62,432 bases of DNA from an uncultured Clostridia bacterium. GTDB lineage: Bacteria; Bacillota; Clostridia; Christensenellales; Borkfalkiaceae. The DNA is taken from assembly GCA_947630325.1 (NCBI GenBank), contig CANRHB010000009.1, positions 1 to 62,432 of the forward strand, written 5' to 3'. Under the pieces are notes generated by a model. It was not told the origin of the DNA. It did not search any database and was given only the letters and a program-made list of their open reading frames with translations. The position numbers and the translations under genes were made by a program. This document shows positions 55,775 through 62,432 of the stretch, piece by piece (the stretch's first letter is position 1; the number at the start of each line of letters is the position of its first letter).

Positions 55775-58406
55775 TTCCTTCCTCCTTTTTGTTTTCGTCG
55801 AACAAGCTCTGCGCATAGTCGCCAGCCTTGATACGAACGCAAGCACGAAGTTCGGTAGAACCTACAAAGAACGCCTGCCCCGTCACCGCCGAGATGATCA
55901 TGCGCTGTTCCTCGTCGTTGAAACTATCCCCCGCACGGTACACGTCCAAAACGTCTTTCATGTCGGGCGCGGCGAGCTTGAAGATAAAGTTGTACTGACT
56001 GTTCTTTAAGATCGTCGAGGTCTTATTGCGAAGTTCCTCGTTTGCGTTCCAGTCCGCGATGTTCTGCGTGGCGGGAATGAACGCGCCGTCGTACTTTCGG
56101 ATACGCTTGTTCATGGAATAGAAGAAGTCGAGCGCGATCGGGAACTTCGCATCAATGAACAGGTGCGCCTCGTCCACGACGATCATGGTGTGCAGATTCG
56201 CCCCGTTCTTGTTGCGCTCTCTCGCGTTGATAACTTCCTGCTCGATGAAACGGAACACAAGCAGCATCTGCGCGTTTGCAACGACGTTGTTCTTGTTCGC
56301 AAAGAGCGATTGGAAGTCGAAGTCGATGAGGTCTGCCCCCACTTGCAATGTAGACGGCGCGTTCCAAATGTCACTGTAACGCCCCGTGACAAATTTCTGC
56401 AAGTACAGTTCCGCCGTGCGCAGATCCCGCTGTGTGAGCGCGTCCATGTCCTCTGTCTTTTTGCTTTGGAGCGTTTCCATGAGATCGGAAAAGAGCGGGA
56501 AGTAGTCCGCAGGGAAGTTCGAGCAATCGGTATTCTCGGTGATCCCCATTCTCGCATACGTCTCCACCGTAAGATTGTTGATGAGTTCAATCACGTCCGT
56601 CGGCGCATCCGCAAGCACGATCTTAAAGAAACTTTCAAGCATCTTCAAGTGCGTATTGAATGTCACTTTGCTGTCTGCGGGCGTTCCGTCCTCGGTGAGT
56701 ATCTTATAGATGTGGAACGGGTTGATCCTTCCCTCCCGCGCATTGCCGACGTTGATGATATTGCCGCAAAGATTTCTCGTGAGCGCAAGATACTCCGCTT
56801 CGGGGTCGAGGACAATGACTCTCGTCCCGTTCGCCCACTCATTGAGAATGAGATTTTTGAGGAAGAACGACTTCCCGCTGCCCGACTTCCCTATTATCAT
56901 CGCGTTTGAGTTCTGATACAGATTCCCTCTCTTCCAAAGATTGAAGATGAAGGGATAGCCGTTGGTCTTATTCTCGCCGAGAAGGATACCGCCCTCGTCC
57001 ATGACGAACGTCCGCACGAACGGGAACGCCGCCGCAAGGGAAGAGCTGTTGATGCCTCGCTCTTGGTTTTTGAGCGTAGACACGGGCGATACCGCCGCGC
57101 TCTTGAACCCGTCGATCTGCAAGCCGTACAGCGTAGACGGGCGGAAGTTGCCCGTGAGCATTGCCCGCCGCACCGCTTTCTTGTAGCTGTCGCTTTTGAG
57201 ATAGTTGTAAGCCGTGACAGTCAACGTGACGTCAAACAGACTTTCGTTCTCCGTTTGCAATGCGTCGAGTAGGGTGTTCATCGTTTCTTGATGAATTTCC
57301 GCGCTGTTCGCGTCACTTGCCTTGTCAGAGATGATCTGCTTGGTCTGCATTTCTCCTATCACCTTGTCGATGCGGCGAATGGCTTTCACCTTATCCACAG
57401 GGGAAACGTGCATGACGATTTTCGTATTGGGGATATTGAACAGCTCCGCGCCCCATGCGTTCTTGACGCGGAGCGGATAATCCGATACCGCAAATGTCGC
57501 CGCCTCTGTGCCGTCAATCTCGTACTTGTTGCCGTGAAATATCACTTCTTTCGGCTTGACCCACGCGACGAGTTCCTCGCTTGGAATATCCTTGCTCTCC
57601 CGCTCGTCGAAGTTGCGGGAAAAGCTGTATTTCAAGAATACCGCCGTTTCCCTCATGCCGAGAAGTTTCGTGTTCAGCCCGCACTTTGCGATCTCGGCTG
57701 CGACGTTGACCGCCGTGCTTTCAAGATCGAGTTCGTTTCTGCCATACAAAACTATGTAGTAGTCCGAAAGATACTGTTTGCGGATATTGTTGAGCTTGTC
57801 GATACGGTCGATGCGCTCCCGCAAGATATCTTCCTTGATCTCCTTGACATCGGAATATTCATCGCCCTCTGCGACCGTTGAAAGTCTTCCAAACAGTTCC
57901 TCGGCAAATCCGTCCAAGTTCACAGGGCGGTCGATCTTCACGATGTCCGCACTTTGGTTTTGGTCGAGAAGTTTTAAGGCGTTCGCAAAGTAATTGATGT
58001 CGATGTTCTGCTCCGTAACGTCCTCGATCCCGAAGTTCTTCTGCCCGACCTTGATGACGCGCCCGAGCGTACCGCTGCCATATACGAGCAAACCGTTATC
58101 TTTGATCTCCTTTAAGGAATAGAGCGCGTCCACGTTCTCTTTGGGGTTCTTCGCGTCCGACGTGTATTTCTTCTTCGCAAACAGGAATTTGACATTCTCA
58201 AAGATGAACGTAAAGAAGATACCGTCGGGAGTAGGCATGAACATCACCACGGCGCACAGCCCCATGATGACGGCAAACACCCATGCACCCGCCGTGATCG
58301 CTATGAAGATGATCGCAAACACCACAAGGGCGACGATCACATCTGCCATTGAGTAGCACTTCCATACCGTGTTTTTTACTTTTATTTTTTTGGGAATGAT
58401 CCTCAT
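55764..58406 (-). CDS. virB4: VirB3-VirB4 fusion, conjugation ATPase
   Basis: The 880-residue protein has an N-terminal region with two membrane helices (residues 20-65) resembling PrgI/VirB3, then the VirB4 ATPase. Walker A is AMIIGKSGSGKS near residue 505 and Walker B is MIVVDEAHLF near residue 750. ATQNIADW completes the family signature. VirB4 powers assembly of the type IV secretion channel. It starts in an ATGA overlap with the VirB6-like stop, behind GGAG. Confidence 0.93.
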   Translation of the reverse strand: MRIIPKKIKVKNTVWKCYSMADVIVALVVFAIIFIAITAGAWVFAVIMGLCAVVMFMPTPDGIFFTFIFENVKFLFAKKKYTSDAKNPKENVDALYSLKEIKDNGLLVYGSGTLGRVIKVGQKNFGIEDVTEQNIDINYFANALKLLDQNQSADIVKIDRPVNLDGFAEELFGRLSTVAEGDEYSDVKEIKEDILRERIDRIDKLNNIRKQYLSDYYIVLYGRNELDLESTAVNVAAEIAKCGLNTKLLGMRETAVFLKYSFSRNFDERESKDIPSEELVAWVKPKEVIFHGNKYEIDGTEAATFAVSDYPLRVKNAWGAELFNIPNTKIVMHVSPVDKVKAIRRIDKVIGEMQTKQIISDKASDANSAEIHQETMNTLLDALQTENESLFDVTLTVTAYNYLKSDSYKKAVRRAMLTGNFRPSTLYGLQIDGFKSAAVSPVSTLKNQERGINSSSLAAAFPFVRTFVMDEGGILLGENKTNGYPFIFNLWKRGNLYQNSNAMIIGKSGSGKSFFLKNLILNEWANGTRVIVLDPEAEYLALTRNLCGNIINVGNAREGRINPFHIYKILTEDGTPADSKVTFNTHLKMLESFFKIVLADAPTDVIELINNLTVETYARMGITENTDCSNFPADYFPLFSDLMETLQSKKTEDMDALTQRDLRTAELYLQKFVTGRYSDIWNAPSTLQVGADLIDFDFQSLFANKNNVVANAQMLLVFRFIEQEVINARERNKNGANLHTMIVVDEAHLFIDAKFPIALDFFYSMNKRIRKYDGAFIPATQNIADWNANEELRNKTSTILKNSQYNFIFKLAAPDMKDVLDVYRAGDSFNDEEQRMIISAVTGQAFFVGSTELRACVRIKAGDYAQSLFDENKKEEGNGD

Positions 58407-59626
58407 TCTCCGCTACCTCCCTCTGATGCTCCTTCTTCCGCGCCGCTGTCCGACGCGCCGCTTTCACTCTCCGAGTACTTGTCGCCGTCGTCCGAACCTG
58501 ACGAACCTCCGCTTTCTCCCGAGTCGCCGTCCTTTCCCTTCTTTTTATGGGAAACAATGTGTGCGACCCCTTTGATACCTTTCGCCGCAAGTCCTATCGT
58601 CATGCCGCCGATGATCCTACTTCCATAGAACGCACTTCTGAGGAAACCGCCGCCCGCATGATAATCTTCCGCCTGCCCGAAAAGCCGCGCAAACAGAGTT
58701 TGCCCTGCGGGGATCACCATAGCGCCGCCGATGATCATGACGAGCATGAACATGGCGTTCCCGAACCCGCCCAGTCCGTCGAGTTTCATCTGCATGATAA
58801 ACGGCAATATGATTGCAAACACGTTGACCGAGAACACTGCGCCAAACGCGAGGATGATTTTTGTGAGAAACATTTCCCGCCAATTCTTGAATCGCGCCCC
58901 GTCGTCGAGCGGAAGCGCAGACATGGAGATCGGCATACAGAAGTACAGATACACGACTTCAAAGATGCGCTTTGCAAGATTGACAAGCGCGATCAAGAGC
59001 GCAATCGTCACCGCAACGCCCGCAATTAGCGCGGGCAGATAGTAGAACGTGTCGGGGTTGACCATGCCGTTGAGTTTCCACGAGGTGGGCCATATCCCAA
59101 AGAGAGCTGCATTGTATGTACCAAAGATGTCCCCGACTTTGAGCGACGTCACGTCGATGTCGTTAATGGAATATCCGTTTACCCAGTCCCCCACGCAAGC
59201 GTTGAACAGCGCGTTGGAGATTTTCGTCGTGTTCCCGATCTGGAATATCTGCGCCACGAGTTTAATGCCCGACCCTGCGATCATGATTCCAAGGAATACC
59301 ACGGCAAGCATGGCAAAAGTGCCGAGAATGGAAAGAAAAAATTTGCCGACGATAGACGAAAGGTTTCTGTTGTTGGCAATGAAGTTTTTGATGATGCCGA
59401 CAATGGCAAAGATACAGGCAAGCCCCACCGCCAAAATGAGGATGCACCAAAAGACGTTCGCCACAACGGGGTCCCCGATGATAAGTTCAAGGATATTGAC
59501 CTTTTGTCCTTGATAGTTCACGTCCGCAATTCCCGATATGGCATTGAAAAGTTCCATGATACCGTCTATGAGCTGTAAGAGCCATAGAAAGAGTTGCAGA
59601 CCGAGTTCTTGAAAAAATAATAGCAT
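58403..59626 (-). CDS. VirB6/TrbL-like conjugation membrane protein
   Basis: The 407-residue protein has seven to eight membrane helices, a central GIWPTSWKLNG loop and a Ser/Gly/Asp-rich acidic tail from residue 365. Its position between pilin and VirB4 fits VirB6, the membrane channel of type IV systems in Gram-positive conjugative elements. It resembles the ICE transmembrane protein group described in mycoplasma-type elements. It starts behind AGGAGG. Confidence 0.85.
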   Translation of the reverse strand: MLLFFQELGLQLFLWLLQLIDGIMELFNAISGIADVNYQGQKVNILELIIGDPVVANVFWCILILAVGLACIFAIVGIIKNFIANNRNLSSIVGKFFLSILGTFAMLAVVFLGIMIAGSGIKLVAQIFQIGNTTKISNALFNACVGDWVNGYSINDIDVTSLKVGDIFGTYNAALFGIWPTSWKLNGMVNPDTFYYLPALIAGVAVTIALLIALVNLAKRIFEVVYLYFCMPISMSALPLDDGARFKNWREMFLTKIILAFGAVFSVNVFAIILPFIMQMKLDGLGGFGNAMFMLVMIIGGAMVIPAGQTLFARLFGQAEDYHAGGGFLRSAFYGSRIIGGMTIGLAAKGIKGVAHIVSHKKKGKDGDSGESGGSSGSDDGDKYSESESGASDSGAEEGASEGGSGE

Positions 59627-59649
59627 AATTGCCTCCTGTGAAAGATATA

Positions 59650-59674
59650 GGGCGGCGAGTTTCCCCCGCCGCCC
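59650..59674 (-). terminator. Hairpin between pilin and VirB6-like genes
   Basis: GGGCGGCG (59650-59657) and CGCCGCCC (59667-59674) pair. No long T run follows, so it could be a weak terminator or a processing site that raises pilin levels over downstream genes. Confidence 0.45.
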
Positions 59675-59705
59675 CGTTTCATGTCAGACCGTTATGCGGC
59701 GCTAT

Positions 59706-60008
59706 TTACGCTCCCGTCCCGACCCACGCGGACAGACCGTTGATGAGGAGCGGCGCGCCCATAGCGACGACGAAGATGATGATAATACCGATGATAAGGT
59801 TCTTCACCATGTCGCGGGCATTGATTTTTTCCTCGTTGCGGTGTGCAATGGCGATCTTGATACCGACGTATGCGCCCCAAATGACGACTACTGCCGCAAG
59901 CGCAAGTACAATGTAGATCCAAAAGCTGTCCATGAGCGATTGGAGTTTTGCCACGATTTCGGCAAGACTGCCGTTGAGTCCTTCTTCTGCTGCCAAAAGA
60001 TTAAACAT
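59706..60008 (-). CDS. VirB2-like pilin subunit of the conjugation system
   Basis: The 100-residue protein has a short amphipathic start, two membrane helices (about 30-53 and 70-92) and a basic loop RNEEKINARDMVKN. This is the layout of VirB2/TrbC pilins and of small pilin-like proteins in Gram-positive ICEs. Its ribosome site is AAAGGAG. The C-terminal half is clearly related to the end of the repeat protein at 53360-55774. Confidence 0.85.
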   Translation of the reverse strand: MFNLLAAEEGLNGSLAEIVAKLQSLMDSFWIYIVLALAAVVVIWGAYVGIKIAIAHRNEEKINARDMVKNLIIGIIIIFVVAMGAPLLINGLSAWVGTGA

Positions 60009-60035
60009 GTAATTTCTTCTCCTTTTACTTTGATT

Positions 60036-61673
60036 TTAGTTTTGTTTGTTCTTCTTTTTCTTCTTGATGATGAGGTATGCCGCAAGCCCGCCGCCCGCAA
60101 GTACGATGAGTACAAAGAACAGCACAAGCGATGTCACGCCGCTGTTTCCGCTCTTTTGCTCCCCGTCGTCTGGGTTTTCGGGCGGTTCTTGTTCGCTCGG
60201 GTTTCCTTGCCCTTCGGGCGGTTCTTGTTCGCTCGGGTTGCCTTGTCCTTCGGGAGGTTCTTGTCCGCTCGGATTACCTTGTTCCTCGGGCGGTTCTTGT
60301 TCGCTCGGGTTGCCTTGTTCCTCGGGCGGCTGTTGTCCGCTTGGATTTTCTTGTTCCTCGGGCGGCTGTTGTCCGCTTGGATTTTCTTGTTCCTCGGGCG
60401 GCTGTTGCCCGCTCGGATTTGACGGGTTATCGGGCGTATCGGGAGTTTCGGGCGGTTGCTCGGAAATTCCACGGGAAGAAAGCCAAAATGTTCTTTGCTC
60501 TCTGCCTTGTCCGTCTACGATCTTCACTTCATAAGTCCCGCTCAAATCGGAGTAGAACACTTGCCCATAGGCATTCGCTTTCAGCTCGGTGAAATTGTTT
60601 CCGTCCTTTGAGCCAAGAACGCGCAGACCGCCGCTTTTCACACTTCCGCAGTTGCAAACCAAGAGAGCGATAAAAAATTTGTTCTCGGGGTTGTCTTGCA
60701 CATAAAGTTGGAACGAATGGCTATGCGGTTCGGACGGCTCTACGGGTTCGGGGATATATCCTGTGTCCCCGCTCGTAACGAAGTCGGAGAGATAGCTGTA
60801 ATTACACTTGATACAAATGTGCCGCGTGTAACCGACACTCTCGGGCGTTGCTTGCACCATAACGTGTAGGTATTCATGCTCTGTCGGAATCTCATAGTCC
60901 GTCACATATCGGTCATTGCAAACCGAACAAATATGCTCGGTGTAGCCGTAACTGACGCACGAGGGCGGCGTGACGGTGAGAACATAGTCGTGTCCTCGTT
61001 TGTCCGTATAGTTGGCAATGTAGCTGTCCTCGCAATTCAGACAGGTATAGGTGGTGTAGCCACCCGTCGTGCAGGTCGGTTCTACAACGCTCCGCTCATA
61101 GTTGTGTGACAGCTTGTCCGAAAAACCGTCGTTATAGGAATAACCGCAGACGGAACAGGTGTGTTTCGTGTAGCCCTGCTCCGTGCAAGTCGCAGGGAAA
61201 GTTTCGTCCTTATAGAAATGCCCCGTCTCGTCCTCGTACTTGTCCGAGTACTCATAGCCGCAGACCGTGCAGAAATGCGTCGTGTAGCCCTTGTGCGTAC
61301 AGGTGACGGGAACGACGATCTCCGCAAATTGGTGTCCGAGTTCGGGCGCGGTCGTCTGCCTGTATGTATCCCCGCAATATTGACAGGTGTAGAGGTCATA
61401 GCCCTTTGTCGTACAGGTTGCCGCAACCGCTTGCACGGTGTATTTGTGGTCGGTCGCCGAGGTGTAGTTGTCATTCTTTGTCTCCCCGCAGAGCTGACAG
61501 GTATATAGGGTGTATCCCTGTGCAGTACACGTTGGAAGGACAATTCTCTCCGTGTATTGATGTTGGCAAGGTTCGGCAGCCGAGGCTTCCGTTCCCGCCG
61601 CATTCCCCATAAAAAAGCACGTTGACAGCATGATCAACGCGCCCAATACGGGAATGAAAAATTTAACTTTCAA
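60036..61673 (-). CDS. Surface protein with seven zinc-ribbon-like repeats and Pro-rich stalk
   Basis: The 545-residue precursor has a signal peptide and seven repeats of about 38 residues (H.Y........C....GY.....C..C). The seventh lacks its first Cys. A beta-domain at about 310-395, a stalk of seven 12-residue Asn/Pro/Ser/Gly/Gln/Glu units and a C-terminal membrane helix with a Lys tail (IIKKKKKNKQN) follow. I start at a TTG at 61673, seven to eight bases after AGGAGG. It could contact recipient cells during transfer. No LPxTG motif is present. Confidence 0.82.
   Translation of the reverse strand: MKVKFFIPVLGALIMLSTCFFMGNAAGTEASAAEPCQHQYTERIVLPTCTAQGYTLYTCQLCGETKNDNYTSATDHKYTVQAVAATCTTKGYDLYTCQYCGDTYRQTTAPELGHQFAEIVVPVTCTHKGYTTHFCTVCGYEYSDKYEDETGHFYKDETFPATCTEQGYTKHTCSVCGYSYNDGFSDKLSHNYERSVVEPTCTTGGYTTYTCLNCEDSYIANYTDKRGHDYVLTVTPPSCVSYGYTEHICSVCNDRYVTDYEIPTEHEYLHVMVQATPESVGYTRHICIKCNYSYLSDFVTSGDTGYIPEPVEPSEPHSHSFQLYVQDNPENKFFIALLVCNCGSVKSGGLRVLGSKDGNNFTELKANAYGQVFYSDLSGTYEVKIVDGQGREQRTFWLSSRGISEQPPETPDTPDNPSNPSGQQPPEEQENPSGQQPPEEQENPSGQQPPEEQGNPSEQEPPEEQGNPSGQEPPEGQGNPSEQEPPEGQGNPSEQEPPENPDDGEQKSGNSGVTSLVLFFVLIVLAGGGLAAYLIIKKKKKNKQN
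60172..60425 (-). repeat. Tandem 36-base coding repeat
   Basis: About seven near-identical 36-base units encode the 12-residue stalk repeat NPSGQQPPEEQ(E/G) of the surface protein. Copy number here may vary between strains. Confidence 0.85.
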
Positions 61674-61686
61674 AATTTGCCTCCTT

Positions 61687-62432
61687 TTATTCTCTTGCTT
61701 TTTCTTGCAGTTCCGCCATGCGGGGAAGAGCGTCTCCCGCAAGGTAGTCCGCAAAGTTCTGTATCTTCTGTGCGGTCGTTTGGTCGTAGTTCTCCATGAA
61801 CGCATACAAAAGCGTTGTCTTATCCTCATAGGGCGCGTTCATAAGTGCTTTGGCGTCCCTGCCGTTCAAGATCACTGCAAATTGTTGTTGCTTGCGGATG
61901 ATCTCGTTTTCAACTTCGAGCCATTGCTCATCAAGCGTTTTGATCTTCTCTTCGCGCTCCGCTTTTTCTTGCGCCTCCGTTTGCTTGTCGCGCTCGTCAA
62001 TGAGTTCGAGTATCTCCTCCTCTTTGCTCTTGATGTTGCCGCCGACAATATCAAAGACGTAGTTCTCTTTTTCAAAGAGCCGCGCCTCACGCTTTCCAAT
62101 GTCCGTTTTGCCGGCGGCAAAGTAAACGTCTTTGAGCAGATAAGACGGCGTGAACTTCGTCCAAATGGGTTCGTACCCACGGACGGAAACAATCGCGTCT
62201 CCTTTTTCGTCGCCGTTCAGACGTTCGAGCATCCCTACCGTGATAAGCGGTTGATTGGCGGCTCCCGTATTGCTTGATGCGGGGTTTTCGGCGTTCGTAT
62301 TCACGGAGAAGTTTTTGACCTTCTTCTGTCCGCACAGCTCCGAAAACTCCTTTCTCGTTTCGGGGTCGTCCGAGCCGATGAAGATCTTGATATTCCTATT
62401 TGCTCCATAGGGATAGGACAAAAAGAAAAACG
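61687..62432 (-). CDS. virD4: VirD4/TraG-type coupling protein, C-terminal part
   Basis: The frame runs off the right edge, so only the last 248 residues are visible. They contain FFFLSYPYGANRNIKIFIGSD, then GQKKVKNFSVNTNAENP, QPLITVGMLERLN and VSVRGYEPIWTKFTPSY, which fit the end of coupling proteins that hand relaxed DNA to the channel. A coiled coil with Glu/Lys repeats follows, together with a final helical region. It ends 14 bases before the surface protein gene, in the same operon. The Walker motifs must lie outside the window. Confidence 0.85.
   Translation of the reverse strand, partial: FFFLSYPYGANRNIKIFIGSDDPETRKEFSELCGQKKVKNFSVNTNAENPASSNTGAANQPLITVGMLERLNGDEKGDAIVSVRGYEPIWTKFTPSYLLKDVYFAAGKTDIGKREARLFEKENYVFDIVGGNIKSKEEEILELIDERDKQTEAQEKAEREEKIKTLDEQWLEVENEIIRKQQQFAVILNGRDAKALMNAPYEDKTTLLYAFMENYDQTTAQKIQNFADYLAGDALPRMAELQEKARE

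Larger units (their letters stand above)
50460..62432. mobile_element. Left part of an integrative conjugative element, truncated by the window edge
   Basis: A serine recombinase lies at the outer end, followed by small TnpV-like and ribbon-helix-helix-like genes and a conjugative transfer operon. All are on the minus strand. The chromosomal plsC gene resumes just left of 50460. The exact attachment site cannot be read without the other end; the limit of 50460 is an estimate. AT content rises in the recombinase region relative to its neighbours, which fits horizontal transfer. Confidence 0.85.

Overview
This window looks like a chromosome segment of an uncultured Clostridia-type Bacillota. 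The evidence is a T-box leader in front of pheST, SpoIIE/STAS/RsbW-type regulators, consensus sigma-A promoters (TTGACA-17-TATAAT), GGAGG ribosome sites and lipobox signal peptides. The DNA is moderately GC-rich. Many gaps hold dispersed palindromic repeats. I cannot assign a genus.

Layout. 1-14300: small zinc-ribbon proteins, an AqpZ-like aquaporin, a SecB-like protein, an alpha/beta hydrolase, an SH3-NlpC/P60 lipoprotein, an M1-type peptidase lipoprotein, a purine permease, an EF-G paralogue, a YcjF-like membrane protein, and an XRE repressor facing a 44-residue gene across three operator-like sites. 14305-22000: pheT and pheS behind a T-box, then an mreB-like gene, maf, ppx and a two-gene TauE/SafE exporter, all on the minus strand. 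22190-33271: a 1202-residue anchored lipoprotein, pnuC with a structured leader, rsmF carrying an in-frame repeat insertion, a DEDDh exonuclease, serS and a P-type ATPase.

33555-47327 is the most interesting chromosomal region. It is an export locus of the NHLM (nitrile-hydratase-leader microcin) type: an ABC transporter with a C39 peptidase domain, a second ABC transporter and an unusually short HlyD-like adaptor. These share one promoter with a STAS anti-anti-sigma protein and an RsbW-like ATPase. A membrane SpoIIE-type phosphatase lies nearby. Three candidate cargo genes sit beside the transporters: one Nif11-like leader with a seven-cysteine core, and two paralogous Gly-Gly peptides without cysteine that share a GTVPGP..T..PRR tail. 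An orphan response regulator lacking the phospho-acceptor Asp is divergent from the Nif11-like gene. No modification enzyme is visible in the window.

47760-50406 holds gltS and plsC. From about 50460 to the right edge lies the end of an integrative conjugative element. It carries a large serine recombinase, TnpV-like and ribbon-helix-helix-like proteins, and a transfer operon (VirD4 C-terminus, a surface repeat protein, a VirB2-like pilin, a VirB6-like protein and a VirB3-VirB4 fusion). The last gene of that operon joins 14 surface zinc-ribbon-like repeats to a second copy of the pilin membrane module.
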